NCBI GenBank assembly: GCA_037893245.1
Contig: JBAIAA010000411.1
Span: 49,731 to 113,730, forward strand
DNA: 64,000 nt
Source: Crossaster papposus
Lineage: Eukaryota; Echinodermata; Asteroidea; Velatida; Solasteridae
Direction: 5' to 3'
The position numbers and the translations under genes were made by a program. Positions 1-12,397 of the stretch are shown here, piece after piece. The stretch's first letter is position 1. Each line of letters starts with the position of its first letter. The notes beneath the pieces are model-generated. The model saw nothing but the letters and a program-made list of their open reading frames with translations. It ran no database searches and was not told the origin of the DNA.

Positions 1-460
1 GGGGGGTTAGAAACTAGCCGAGTACTTCGGTTCTGGCGAAGACGAGACTTAGGGATGTGGTAGGTTTTTTCTTGGCACGTGAATCTAAGTTGGGATATAA
101 TTAACGCCACCTCACTAGTTGCAACGACCCCCCTAGCGGGAAGATCACTTTACACATTTTAATACTGATGCAAGGGGGAAGGGTTGTGTGGCGGGGGACG
201 AGGAATGAATGCACAATGTTGTTGATACCGTACACAAGGTGACTTTCTCTTGAGAATTGGACGTGAAACTGAAACCACCCCCCTCCCCCAACAAGTCTCT
301 GGATGCAAAAAAACAACGACAACAAAACGACACAACAGTAACTCCTGCACATGAGCGCTGCGCATTTTGTTATACATGTAATGGTGAATCATTGACCAGA
401 AAAACGCAACTTCCCACAAAAAATTTTACAGATAAAGTCTACAAAACTTGAATACCAGCA

Positions 461-700
461 GGCCAATTTCATAGAGCTGCTTAAGCATAAAAATTGCTTA
501 AGCACAAAACATTCTTGCTTAGTAAAACTAGCTTACCAGCCACAACTCCATGTGAAGTATATTATTTGTGATTGGTATTAAGCTGTTGTTAGCTTAGCAT
601 AACGATCACATGGAATTTTGGCCCCTAACTTGATATACCAAGCAAGGGTTTTTGTGCTTAAGCAACTATTTGTGCTTAAGCAGCTCTATGAAATTGGCCC
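461..700. repeat. Family G inverted-repeat element, copy 1
   Basis: A 240-bp non-coding element bounded by inverted ends: GGCCAATTTCATAGAGCTGC on the left and its complement ending ATGAAATTGGCC on the right. The ends continue inward as TTAAGCACAA-type hairpin sequence. The same ends and interior words (CTTGCTTAGTAAAA, TTACCAGCC) recur at 21292, 47948 and 52071, which shows a dispersed family. No open frame with known similarity is present. It is inferred to be a non-autonomous DNA transposon (MITE). Its superfamily is unclear because no target duplication is obvious beyond a possible short CAG/CAGG. Confidence 0.7.
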
Positions 701-1224
701 CAGGGCTGGGCTACACTTACGCGAACATTTACCACCATTTGCCAACATTGCAAAAAACACTTTTCCATTGGATGTGCTATAAAATAAAACAAACTCAAAA
801 ATCACTTTATAAAAACAAACAAATTTAACTTCTGAAATTTCAGAAAGGTTTAGGGCTGGTTTGACAAATTTGCTTAAAAAACAAAAATGTCTGGGGGGGG
901 GGGGGGGGGGGGAAGAAGAAGATTTGTTGATTACTTTGAATACAGAGCTACATTGTAAGATTCTCTGACTCTGATACTTAAGACTGTCTTACGTTTCCGT
1001 ATCGTTTGCGGATCCTGTCAGTTTGAGATCTCGCTGAATGCCTTGAAGGGAAAAGCGAGATTCTGTTGCCGAATAACAAGTCCCTTACAAAAATGAATGA
1101 CATTTGTACGACTCGTGATGGACCATTACAAATTGTTGAACGTATTGGTACGGTAGTTTTTGTTTGTTAAAGTTGGGTTTGTCGGAGGATGTCCCACATA
1201 CACGAAGAAGACAAAGATTCCCGG

Positions 1225-1412
1225 GATATTCAAAACACGTCACCAGCAAGACCAGAATTATCTGTCAGGGACCAGCTCACAGCGAGCGAGACCACAAATA
1301 TCAGGGTGTGCTACCCACAGATGCTGGCCTGAACCCGTCTCGGATCGAGGTTCGTGAAAAACAATCCTCTGCCTGGGTCTGGTCAATTTCAAAATAATCG
1401 AACTGGGTAACT
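1225..1412 (+). repeat. Family B fragment, divergent
   Basis: This segment aligns by eye with the interior and right part of family B (compare 3865-4099). It shares ATTCAAAAC, CTGTCAG, GCGAGC, GGGTGTGCT, CCTGAACCCG and GGATCGAGGTTCGT words and ends near AATAATCGAACTGGGTAA. The left inverted end is not recognisable. It is an old, degenerate copy. The two short overlapping open frames here are not genes. Confidence 0.55.
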
Positions 1413-3374
1413 CCCTCCCCCCAAAAAAAAACCCCCCAAAAAACCGGCACTCGTAATATTGGCAGAATAATATTAGTCTTCTTTTTACAAAGTTTGTTCT
1501 TTTACTTGGGGTTTTATAAACATTCCGGGTAGTTGTGCGATTTGTTTTCTTTATAGCTAACAAATCGGTTTTATTCTTCAAAACGAAAAAAAAATACTTC
1601 TTCATCCTTGTTTTGTTTGCTTTTTTTGGAAACAATCAAAACACGTGTAAAAGACAGAGCGAATGAAATGACGGACCAGTTGTACAGATACATCAACTCA
1701 CAATGTTTACTTTCTGTATTTTGCAGAAAATCAAATTTGACTTTTCAGCGTACATTTACAGTGTATGTCAACCTGTTTGCTCTGAGCAAATCGTACTCAG
1801 TTTATCTAAGGAGAAACGAAGAAGGGGAAAATATAAAGGAAAAAGTTCGCAAAGAGTTTAAAACGTGAAAAATGTTTATTCACGTACAAACTGACTCATA
1901 CTAGTTAAGAGGGATCGAGCAAATACCTCGCAAATTTTTTGTTTTAGCATTTTGATTTTGTTTGAGGAGAGAGAGAGAGAGGAGTTGGGGGGGGGGGGGG
2001 AAGGGGGGCTAATTTTGTGGACTAAAAGCCTGTGATGTAGAGAAGACATCGATGTGACTTCTGACAGGCGATAAGAAAACACGACTAAAGAACTGCATTA
2101 AAGATGCGAAATTGTCTGGGCCCTTGAGTCTGCACGGAAGCCAGAGAAAAAAAAAACCAACAAAAATGAAAGCTGGGTGTTTTTTTTGCGCGAGCGCAGA
2201 ATAGCTAATAGACGGTTCAGTGTTTGCGAGGCCAGTGGCCTTCCATCAGAGTTCCGATTTGTCTGCCTTAAAAAATAAAATTAAAATTAAAACCTGTCGC
2301 GTTTATCGGTGTACCAGGGTAGGGGAGAAGTTACAAACTACCTTTCACTTCCCCGAAGTTCGTCCAATCAAAATTGCGATAGTCTCTCGGTAGTACTCTT
2401 CATTTTGCAAAACTTTTTGTTTGAATTTGAAATTTATTACACCGCGCAATCTTCTTATGAATGATCTCATGACAATTGAAAAGCCCCTGATGTCAGTATT
2501 CATCGGTAATTTTACGGGTTTTTTCAGCGTCCCTCTGTCACCATGAATTATGCATTTTATTTGACCTGGTTTTGAAAATGGCACATGCGCACAACTGTAC
2601 GGTACATGTGTATGTCGTTTAGGTTTTCCTTTATTTAGGCGAGACAAAAATACAAAGTTCCAAATCGTCTTACTTTTTGAGTGATTTTTCTACTTTTTCA
2701 TACCCCTCCCCCTTAATGTAAAAATGTCGCGCTACTATGCAAATGTACCTTTATTTACATGTACATGTACTGTACATGATCTTTGAATTTCAAATATGTT
2801 AAGGACATTCATGTAGTTTAAGTCTAGGATAAATAATCGTTAATAGCACTTTTTTTATTGTTTAGGGACAGGTGTATTTTAGTCAAAAATGTTGAGGAAA
2901 TACGCATTTCTTTTAGTTCCGGGTAACCCTATCTCCTGTTTTAGCAAAGTGGACGATACGGCTCGTTCTTCCGTTACCGAAACCGATGAATTTAACGACT
3001 CAAATGTCGGAATAACTGAATATTTGTTTTTCCCGTCTTGTTTTTTTTTCTTTCTTAAAATCCTCTTTGGATAGGAAGTGATGTCAATGTTTTGTGTATA
3101 TATATATATTTTTTTTTCTCGAGAGTTTGATGCGAAGGGTTCAATGCTCTACAGGTTGCCAAGAGGCAAGTCGGAGGGTATTGCTGTGACATTTCCGACA
3201 GCCCCCCCCCCCCCCCCCCCCCCCACTCCTTCCCCCTAAAAATATAAAAACACCTGTTTCTAAGTACACACAATACTTTATAAGATAGTTTGTAGATTCG
3301 TTTCTTCATGTCAATTACATGCCATGAAGGATTTCCACATTAATGCACATGTACATTTTAAAACGTTATTTGTC
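1413..3374. other. Non-coding stretch, simple repeats
   Basis: No gene is recognised. The stretch holds A- and T-rich DNA, a G14 run near 1987-2000 preceded by GA repeats, and a C23 run at 3202-3224. A 100-codon open frame on the minus strand (2345-2647) has no family I can name and no visible splice or promoter context. Confidence 0.5.
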
Positions 3375-3547
3375 AGAGTTGTATTCCGAGTCCCTGCAAG
3401 TCCATTACAAGTCCTTCAGTCTCAAGTCAAGTCAACTGGCTATTCAAATGAACTGTTAACAAAGCGATTGGCTTAATGAAAGGACTTGTGACTGGACTTG
3501 TGAAAGGACTTGTGAAATGACTTGCAGGGACTTGAATACCATTCTGA
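3375..3547. repeat. Foldback (inverted-repeat) element
   Basis: The left arm (GAGTCCCTGCAAGTCCATTAC, then AAGTCCTT words) is complementary to the right arm, which ends in GACTTGCAGGGACTTGAAT. A loop of about 60 nt separates them. Within each arm the word GGACTTGTGA is itself repeated. It may be a small MITE or a snapback repeat; no second copy was found in the window. Confidence 0.6.
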
Positions 3548-3583
3548 TATTTGCTGACATTAAGGCCAGTGGCCCATTAGGAA

Positions 3584-3585
<2 letters not shown>

Positions 3586-3619
<34 letters not shown>
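3586..3619 (+). repeat. Homopolymer G tract, 34 nt
   Basis: An uninterrupted run of 34 G, the longest of about 30 G or C tracts of 14 nt or more in the window. Others lie at 893-912, 3202-3224, 5148-5165, 5280-5303, 11073-11099, 13981-14009, 20370-20395, 25124-25153, 30991-31012, 51612-51633, 54751-54772, 56480-56503 and 63332-63352. The exact lengths may be affected by sequencing or assembly error. Confidence 0.85.
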
Positions 3620-3623
<4 letters not shown>

Positions 3624-3864
3624 AGTTAGCACACACTTTCAATTTTTGTTGAAAGTTTTTGTTAGTGTGATTTTTTAAGAAGGTAAGAGACCTACATGTA
3701 CATACATGTATATGGCTGTCCCATTGCAAATAAAATGTGCACTAACTAAATCTAATCCATTGGGGGCAGTGTTAGAAAATAGCCAGGGTTTTTCCAACGA
3801 TTGCCAACCACAGCACAACAGGTGTCGTGATTTCACAGGATGCTCGAAACTGTAAGTCATTTAA

Positions 3865-4099
3865 CCAGTTCGCGCCGGATGACGAATATAAACGCAAATT
3901 GTTTTCCCACATTCAAAACGGATGACGCATAAACACGCCACGAGCAAGTCTGGAAATGTCTGTCAGCAGCGAGCAAGGCCGGAAATGAGTGGGTGTGCTT
4001 CCCGGTACTGGCGGCCTGAACCTGCTTCGGTTCGAGTTTCGTTAAAAATAATCCTGCACGTCGGCTCGATGATGTTAAGATAATCCTGGCGCAAACTGG
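3865..4099 (+). mobile_element. Family B TTAA-type MITE, complete copy
   Basis: A 235-bp element flanked by TTAA on both sides (3861-3864 and 4100-4103). The inverted ends are CCAGTTCGCGCCGG on the left and, mutated, CTGGCGCAAACTGG on the right. It has no coding capacity. TTAA duplication is the hallmark of piggyBac-type transposition, so it is inferred to be a non-autonomous piggyBac-like element. Its right end still matches the left at most positions. Used here as the family B reference orientation. Confidence 0.8.
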
Positions 4100-4103
4100 T
4101 TAA

Positions 4104-6050
4104 TACAGTCAAGTGAAGTATTTTATAATAATTTAGTAATTTTGCTTATCTTGTTTGCAATTGGTCTATAATACCAGTACCTTAAATTTCCTCTCCCGCA
4201 TGTGACCATGTACATGTACCTGAAGATATTTTATGCCAAAATAAATAAAATAAAATGTACATGTACATGTATGTACGAGAATGTAGTACCAAACATAGGT
4301 CAGTCAAGAATGCGCTGTTCAACTTGATGAATTTGTTGTAATATACAGAAGCTGATCACCTAAGATATCAGATATTTTATTTTTTTTAAATAACAATCTC
4401 GAGTCAAGGAAATGCCATTTGTTAAACTTCTGCGTCAAGTCATCCTTTCTGTTCGCAAAAAAAGAAAATCCTCTGCAGCAAAGAAATGCCGCAGGAAAAA
4501 AAATATAAAGGAAAACCAGCGTAAATGTACATGTAAAGGACACCTTTTTATCACATCGAGGGCGGGCTGTTTCAGCACACGATTTCCTGTCCAGACGATT
4601 GCAAAAGACAACTCCCCCCCCCCCCCCCACCCCCTCTCAAAAAAAAAAAGCCAAAAGAAAAACCAGTGTCAACTTCTCAATCTAAAAATCAATAACGCGT
4701 TGATTACGAGACTTTAAAGCGCACGGCCCATTTTTGCAGGGCAGCTAAGACACGAGGCAAAGAACGTGCTACCGAAGCCTTTTTATTTTTCCCCTCCATT
4801 CTTTTTTTTCTGTGCCCAAAGCTTTTTGACTTTCTACCCCTGGGCATTCGTTTTAAACCGTTGTCTCTGCCACAGTTATTAAAAAGGACGATTTTTTTCG
4901 CTGGGTTCTTCAGACCGCGCTGGGGCACTAAATACAGCACTCCGTGATATTTTTTCTATTTTTCTTTTTAAGTAGAACCAGTGCGAGATATAGAGAGAGT
5001 AGCGTGGATGGTATTTTCCCCGTGCGATGAATATTTCAGCAGGTCTAAAGGGCTCCGGCCGTTTCGGGTTTCGCTGGGTCCCTGTCAATGATATGCCTTG
5101 CAATGTCTAGGCCCTGTCTGTCCTTTACAAGGCTTCTGACGAACTCTCCCCCCCCCCCCCCCCCCACTACCTGTCCTCCGTTGTGATGTGGCCGGGTGAG
5201 CCCACTTCCCCTAGGTCTGACCCAGATTAACATGGAACAATTCTTTCAGTCGGTCAGTCGGCGAGCGGTTTTTTTTAAGGGGGGGGGGGGGGGGGGGGGG
5301 GGGAGTGATGGTGTGACAGGTTTTTTGAGAGGGTGAACATTATACGTGGACACGTGAGAGATAGCGGTTGTTGCGGCTTAGCACCTCATGTTCAATGTCG
5401 TTCCTAGATTCATGTTTCTTGGGGGTTGGTGTCTGGATTACATTTGGGCCATTAAAGCAGGTCAGGTCTTCTGCACTATTGCTCCCTCAAACTAATATAG
5501 ATTATCTCCCCCCCCAAAAAAAAAAAAAAAAAAAAATCTATCTAAGGATTCGAACGACAGTCACATACAAAAAAGGGAGTCAGAAACTAACAAATCTTGT
5601 GTCACGTTTAGCGAAGAAACCAACTTTAACAATGTGAATGGCGAGAACCGAAAATGTGACTTGCACCCACGAAATCAGAGTATCAAAGTTGACATTTTGA
5701 TATTTTGAGATATTGGTATTTCGAGATTCCTTGAATTCTTAGCTTTAAAATGCTATACAATTTTTTTGGTAGGGTATTAATGCCGCGTTTTTTTTAATGT
5801 GAAAATACGATAATTTTATCATGATATTTTTCACATTTTCATTAATTTTGTTACATTTTACTTCTTGGGTACGCTCAAGTAAAATCAAATTTAGATTATG
5901 TTCTGCTAATCATTTGCAAACAAATACTTGGTAGTTCAAAAGAAAACATATGAGAATTGTATCATGCCAAAACAAAACCCCCAAAACAATTCTCCCACTG
6001 TCAAATTCGTGGCAGCAGGTCACAAATAGTCTGTCCCCAGATTTTGTTTT
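4104..6050. other. Non-coding stretch, homopolymer-rich
   Basis: No gene is seen. The stretch contains a C18 run (5148-5165), a G24 run (5280-5303), an A run near 5516-5536 and short ACATGTAC words near 4206-4271. Open frames here run through low-complexity tracts. Confidence 0.5.
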
Positions 6051-6220
6051 GTCTGTCCCCAGATCTTTTTTTTTTTAATTGAAAATTAAATTGAATATTG
6101 CCAATCAACATATTTATATTCTAAAAAAACATTTTGTCTGTCCCCAGATCTTTTTTTCTTAAATTGAAAATTAAATTGAATATTACCAATCAACATATGT
6201 ATGTATTCTAAAATTCCATT
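6051..6220 (+). repeat. 85-bp tandem duplication
   Basis: Two adjacent copies of a unit starting GTCTGTCCCCAGATC (at 6051 and 6136) and containing AATTGAAAATTAAATTGAAT and CAATCAACATAT. A short third piece of the unit start lies just upstream at 6030. The copies differ by a few substitutions and by the length of the T run. Confidence 0.75.
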
Positions 6221-6367
6221 GATGTTTTTTAGGGGTGTGCATTTACGGGTAGTTTAAAACACGGGTACCCGTTAACTTAGTACCCGTTGAAGAAACCCAA
6301 CCAAATCATCGGTGAGTCAATACAGCAAGATTCAAGTGTGCACAGTGATCGAGCCTTTTAGCTTTAA

Positions 6368-6748
6368 AGGTAGGATACACCATTGGTAATTGCTTGAATT
6401 ATCATGAATGGGTAGATTTGGAGGGTTGTATTTCATAGTACCGGTAAATATCGTTTAACTGACTTTTCCGAAGTTTTACAATCATGGATGCCGAGAAAAG
6501 CACGAAAAACAGCGTTTGTTTTCAACCGGGGTCGAGCCGTTATTCTTATGTTATCTTTGTTTTTTCGTGATAGCCATCCGGCGATCGCGAATTTTTCTTT
6601 ATAAAATTCAATTTGTTGGAATACAGGATATCTAGCGCAATCTATTTGCTGAATGCCTAGAATCATTGTTTACTTTCAATTGAGTAAGATATTTCTTAAT
6701 AATTCGGTAGTAAATATTTTCGATATCTGCAAATGGTGTATCCTACCT
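6368..6748 (+). mobile_element. Family A TTAA-type MITE, complete copy
   Basis: A 381-bp element with inverted ends AGGTAGGATACACCA and TGGTGTATCCTACCT, flanked on both sides by TTAA (6364-6367 and 6749-6752). Recognisable internal blocks, in order, are TTGCTTGAATTATCATGAA, CGTTTAACTGAC, GAAGTTTTACAATCATGGA, TTTTCAACCGG, the small palindrome around CCGGCGATCGCGA, and ATCTAGCGCAAT. The short open frame on the reverse strand is repeat sequence. The TTAA duplication and short ends indicate a piggyBac-like non-autonomous transposon. This copy has CCGGTA added after CATAGTA at 6439-6446. Confidence 0.88.
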
Positions 6749-6752
6749 TTAA

Positions 6753-7027
6753 AGGTAAGATACACCATTTGCAGATAATATCGAAAAAATTTACTACCGA
6801 ATTATTACGAAATATCTTACTTTTTGGTCAATAATGATTGTAGGCATTCAGCAAAAGAATTGCGCTAGATATGCTGTAATTGTTCGGAAAACTGAATTTT
6901 ATAAAAACAAATTCAAGATCGCCGGACGGCGATCGCGAAAAAAACACAAGAACCACTGTTGAAAATGAACGTCGTTTTTTCTTGATTTTCTTAGCATCCA
7001 TGATTGTAAAAACTTTGGACAGTCAAT
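6753..7027 (-). mobile_element. Family A MITE, truncated, tail-to-tail with neighbour
   Basis: A reverse-orientation copy starting AGGTAAGATACACCATTTGC directly after the TTAA at 6749-6752, which also bounds the copy on its left. Similarity runs through TTACTACCGAATTATTA, GCGCTAGATAT and CATCCATGATTGTAAAA, then stops near 7027, where the expected right end is missing. The pair of opposed copies makes an inverted repeat of about 660 bp. Confidence 0.8.
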
Positions 7028-7456
7028 TTTTTTGGGGGGTAAGTGATCGCAGATTCTATAACGTTCAGCGGTACGCGTTTTCCTTCCTTAGCGCCACTGT
7101 TTTGTCATCCTCGATTGCGTTCACGATAGCAGTCAGATGTTCATTCTCTTCTGCTCTGATTCCTGTTCTTATAATCAGTCAACCCATGGTGGGGAAAAAA
7201 AAACCAATTCTTGAGCGACCCACTTTTTCACACATGAACAAACTATTGAATTTCCAATAGAAACCTGCTGGCCCCGACTTGGTCAGAGACTCAGAGTAGA
7301 TATCGATTTCGTTTGACAGCAGCCCACTATGAACAAGTTTTTTGCATGGAAATGAAACGTGTGTAATGACCGTCTTCGAATCGTCAGGGTGGCCATAATA
7401 GACCCCAAAAACCAAAAAAACAAAACACCTCAAAAAATATATACAGTTGGTCTAGT

Positions 7457-8023
7457 GGCGATCGGGAAAAAAACAAAACAACCTAAGAACAACCTAAGAA
7501 CTACCGCCCGACGCCGATTGAAAACGAACGCCGTATTTCTTGCTTTCCTCGGCATATGATTCTAAACTTTCTAACAGGTCAGTTAAAGGTACATGTAGGA
7601 TACACCATTTGCAGATATCGAAAATATTTACTACCGAATTATTAAGAAATATCTTACTCATTTGAAAGTAAATAATGATTCTAGGCATCCAGCAAAATAA
7701 TTGCGCTAGATATCCTCTAATTATTCCGAAAAATTTAATTTTATAAAGAAAAATTTGCGATCGCCGAATAACTGCTCGACGCCGGTTGAAAACAATCTCT
7801 GTTTTTAGTGCTTTTCGCGGCATCCATGGTTAGTAAAACTTCGGACAGGTCAGTTAAACGATATTTACTATAAAATACAACCCCCCAAATCCACCTAATC
7901 ATGATAATTCAAGAAATTACCAATGGTGTATCCTACCTTTATACGATATTTACTATAAAATACAACCCCCGAAATCAACCCATTCCTAATAATTCAAGCA
8001 ATTACCAATGGTGTATCCTACCT
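7457..8023 (-). mobile_element. Family A MITE split by a second A copy
   Basis: The outer, older copy is visible as two pieces. The first is 7457-7582, from GCGATCGGGAAAA to GGTCAG. The second is 7943-8023, resuming at ACGATATTTACTATAAAATAC and ending TGGTGTATCCTACCT. The break falls exactly at the family's internal TTAA (GTCAG-TTAA-ACGAT), where the inner copy at 7587-7938 is inserted. The outer left end is missing. The right flank reads TTAG instead of TTAA, consistent with age. Confidence 0.8.
7587..7938 (-). mobile_element. Family A MITE, inner nested copy
   Basis: A complete 352-bp copy inserted into another A element. The left flank is TTAA (7583-7586) and the right flank TTAT (7939-7942), one substitution from a perfect duplication. 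The left end reads AGGTACATGTAGGATACACC, which is the family end with CATGTA added after the first TA. The right end is TGGTGTATCCTACCT. No coding function. Confidence 0.88.
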
Positions 8024-11000
8024 TTAGCATTATAAAGCATTAAGTATTTAGCACCACAGAGGGTATAATTTACACAGTGTATGTACAATGTATTATTATT
8101 ACATTGTAGTACAACAAATCTGAAACTACAGGTAAGCCTAATATTTCATTGTACATGTACCTGCATGATTTCACTGAGCAACCCCATTAACCCTATTAAC
8201 GTACGTCACCCAATACTACAAAATACTACTTTGAGTAAACTGAGTCATACCACACTGGCCTATGAGAATTGAGAGTAGAATTTTGTAGTACTGTGTACTG
8301 TACCCCAAATGAATGCCTACTGTACATGTAGGACATTAAGGTTAAACTGTTCCAACTATGGTGTCCCTCCCCACCCAAACATCTGTGAGATGAGTGACGG
8401 ATGTGTGTCAAGTTCTGGAACAAAGATAACAATCGCATGACAGATACACATGGTGTGGTACAACCCCAGCTGTGGCGAGAGCTGCCTGCGTGTTGGTGTT
8501 GCTTCAGACAGAAACTACTCAATGGTAATTGCTGTTTACAGGCAGCATGCAGCAACCCCAGGAGAGCAGCGACCAAATCGGCGGTGACGACGCCGCATCA
8601 GGTCTGGCGCACTACCGAACGAGGGCGCTGTTTCCTTGAGCCCAGCTGTTTGTTTACGTGGGTTGCAGACGTGGGTCGCAGACAAGAGTCGCAGACAAGT
8701 AAACCGACCTTAAAAAAACACCCAGTGTCAAACTGACTTAATTAGCCGAGCAGCCAAAAAAAAAAAAAAAAATTGTCGAGCGGCAAAAATCTAATTTCAA
8801 CAATTCTGCCCCCACTAGCCAGTTACCGGTACGATGCACCAAAAACAAAGCGACGAAAAACACATTTCAGGGATTTTTCTCTCTTTTTTTTCTTTCTCCC
8901 AGGTTAACAAAAATAGAATAAAAAATAGATTGGGGCCAATGCACCAGAGTGCACTTTCAATGTAAGTAAAACGCACCTGGCCCTGTACGTTGTTTTCCCT
9001 CGTCTTTCCTCAGACCTCAGGAAATGCCCATGACAGTGGGAAGAAATGCCGTTATAAAAAGAAGAGAAGAAAAAAAACACCCAAAACAAAACAAAATACA
9101 AGAATGTCTGAGTGTGGCGCAAGCTAGCAGCAGACGACGGAGAGAGAGAGAGATCAATAATAACGAATGCGTTAAGTAGGTTGATGCCCCCTTTTTGACA
9201 GATCCGCGATCGAACGGCAGGACACGACCTCATCGTGGCAGAACGCGGAGCAGAACGCATAATACACAGGGGCGGGCCGAGGTAGCGCAGATGAACGGCC
9301 GTAAAGGCTCCGCGTCACTGCATTCAGGTGTTTATCTTATTAGGATAAAAAAAAAAAAAAAAAAGCAGGCAGCGGGGTAAGGACCATGCTTCTCCTCATC
9401 ATCATCATCATCCGCGCCCCGGCAAATGGCATCCCCAACCGATAATTGCGGCCGCTCAACATTTAGCGCGTTAACAAGGAGGTTTTCAAGAAGCTTGATT
9501 TGACGTGCTGGCTTGGCCGCTCTCAGCTTCTCACTTCATCTCAGACAATTAATTAAAAAAAAAAATATTAAAAAAAAGGGAGAGGAGAGGGGAGGGGGGA
9601 GTGGCCTACGACCATGCTCTACTGAAAAAGGAACGGTGGACGACTTCAAAATGAATGCAGACTGTAAAATCTGGGAATCAAATAGAGCATAAGAGTGTTT
9701 GATTGGTTTACCTGATGCGACATGGTAATGATTCTGCAAGTATCGGGGGAATATTGTTATTGTATTTCGGAACATTGTACAAATGTTGGCCGACTATTTC
9801 CAACACTACCCCCAATTTATCCACTTTATATATTATATGTAGACCATATTTCATTTACATGTATGGTTGCACATCCGCGATCTATCGGTGGTCTGGTTTC
9901 CTAAACCTGGTAATTCCATGCCATCTATAAATTGCCCGGTTTCGTGGCGAGAAAATCAAGGAACCAGCCTTAAAAAACAACTTATTTTTCCTTGGTTTTT
10001 CTCAAAATCTATGAACTCCTCGAAATCTATGACTTTAAACAGGTCAGCCTCGCAATTTTAAAAATAAAATATGAATCTCATTTTGCCCATTCATTAAAAA
10101 AAAAATTACAGCAAAAACAAAGGATACTAAACAACAAAGATGGATCTTTTTTAAAAGTCGGCATTGTTTAAAAGCAAAAAACTACACAGATAAAATCATC
10201 ATCAGCTAAAAAAGGAAAACGAAAACAGAAAATGGAATCAGTTTAATCCAAACATCGTCTCGAGTTGAATTGGGAATTGGGTCAAACAAGGAAATGCAAA
10301 AAAAAAGAGAACAAAAGTGCATGGTATGTATGATCAACTAACATGAACCCGATCCGAATCTCATACAATGCGATGGATGCAAAAAAAAATACATGTAAAA
10401 GAAAAAAGAAACATGACGCCACGCTAAACAAGAGCCCACTGATTGCCAGAGTCCTGCAATATTACCACGTACTCCAAAAAAAACAAAAAAAACCTGAAAA
10501 TTGCATAGATGGCGAGTGAGATAGTGTGTTTTTATTGGCAACAGAAATTGGTCATTAACGAGGCAATCATCGACAGCTATCATGACACATTACGCCAGGG
10601 CTAGGTTCCATTACATCGCCGTATCCACATCCGTCAGTGATCTTGCAGACCCAAGGTCGCATATCATAACTCTCCGATATTTGTTTTTGTTCTTCTCATT
10701 TCCCTCCCTGGCTACTGCGGGGAAAAAAATTATTAGAGATTTGAATATCATATATGATTATTAAAGAAAAGAAAAAAATTGTCAAGGACTTAAAGGTTAG
10801 TGTGCCTCGGGGGGCTTGGACTTGGAAGAAATAAAAGGAAGAAAAAAAATGGTGACAAGAATTAGACCAGCGATACTTTATACACTCTCTCCCCTACAGC
10901 GGCTCGTGGTAATGGGCGCAGAACGGAACAGGGAAGGCAAGGCGAGGGAGCCCGCAGTGCCAGAGGTAGCACAAATTATGCAGAATGGGGTTAAGGCCGG

Positions 11001-12224
11001 TGTTATTTGCCACTAATTGGTCTGGCGCCTCTTGTTACCCGTCTGGAAAGAGGGAGAAAAAGTGGGTCAGTAGGGGGGGGGGGGGGGGGGGGGGGGGGGT
11101 GGGAGGAGAATACGGTAGGGGATGAGGTGCAGAAGTGGGTCAGAAGACAAGAGCGATTTACATGTAATGTGATGATGCAGAATTGAGTAGGGGGAAAGGG
11201 GGGGGGGGGGGGGGGGAGGGGGGAAATCTTTTGCTCAATTGTATTTTGAGTTATGGTACATTAAATCACCCCAATTTTAAGACAATAAAAAAAAATTAAA
11301 ACGTTTGTGGTACAATTCGAGTCAAGAGTGTTTTTTGTTACCACTCAAAAATGACTTTATCATCAACCTAAAGTATACTTCTCTCAACTCTATATTTACA
11401 AATTTTGTCCACAAAAATTAAACAGTTTCCTGTAGAAGAAAATGAGATTTTCGTTTGCGTTTTGTGATCAAATCAATGCGATTTTGCGTAAAATCTGTAG
11501 GTCGCCATGATAGCTTTTTTTGTGTGTGGACATTGCATTTTGTCGTTTTCTTTATCATTTTACCACAAAAAATACATTAAAAAAAAACGACAGAAACTAA
11601 ATTCTAAAACAGATTACGACATGTCTGGCTCTAACTCAACGCCGAAAATGTTTTCAAAAAAAAAAAAAAAAAAAAAAGACGAAGAAAAAAATGAATAAGA
11701 AATCTGAACAATGCCAACTACAATAAATCCTGAAGGCTAGGGCCTCACTGCCCTGCGAACACTACCGCCAATGTTTACACAAAACCCACGCTATCAAAAA
11801 CCTTCTCTTTTCTTCCCTGCAATTCCGTGCTTTCTTTCTTTTTGTATTAAACAGCTGCCCAAAAGCACTGACTGGTGATTTGTGTTAGGGCAAACAGCTC
11901 ACCGCCCGCACCTCTCTCTCTCTCTAAAAAAAATCATTCAATTTCTCCGACACCCTTGGGGATCTAATACTGTTGGGAAGAATAAGAAAAATAATACCCG
12001 TGGGTCCCTTAAGATGTTGTGAATGCACATGGGAGCGAAAGTAGAAACTATTAGTACCATTTCTTTCCCCCTCTCCTTTTAACGAGTTAGATTTTTTCTG
12101 TGAAAAAAAGTATCACCATTTTTATGGCTTTAGAAAGATTGAGAATAAAGTTTTAATGAAAAAAAAATGGTCTGACAGAATGTTCCTGAAATTTTTGAAA
12201 AAGAAATTTTTTGAGGTGTGCCAA
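8024..12224. other. Non-coding stretch
   Basis: No gene is recognised. Contents include A and T runs (8756-8772, 9345-9364, 11650-11667), a G27 run (11073-11099), a G19 run (11198-11216) and a GAGA stretch near 9138-9152. The GC-rich patch at 9190-9330 shows no identifiable exon. Open frames of 60-126 codons here show no domain and often end in homopolymers. Confidence 0.5.
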
Positions 12225-12397
12225 TTTGTTACCTTAACTCTAGCCCCCTAGGCTAGCTCATGCACTAGAAAGCATACCAAACCTAACTTCAACAACTGCA
12301 CACAGGTTCAGTAATTATTGGTAATGAACCCGAACAGTACTAAACCTGCCAAACTCCAACTTGTTGAAGTTTGATTGACTTGGTACAGATGGGTCTA
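12225..12397 (-). repeat. Family H dispersed repeat, copy 1
   Basis: The reverse complement of this stretch matches 28880-29032 and 61650-61777. Shared words are AACCTGTGTG, CAGTACCAATAATTAC, GCTTTCTAGTG and CCTAGGGGG. The copy runs from CTCTAGCCCCCTAGG to the AGATGGGTCTACG end. No inverted ends or coding sequence were seen, so the class is unknown. Confidence 0.65.

Noticed and set aside
2345-2647. 100-codon minus-strand frame with basic composition
   Set aside because: No recognised domain, AT-rich surroundings, no splice or promoter context; length expected by chance in 64 kb.
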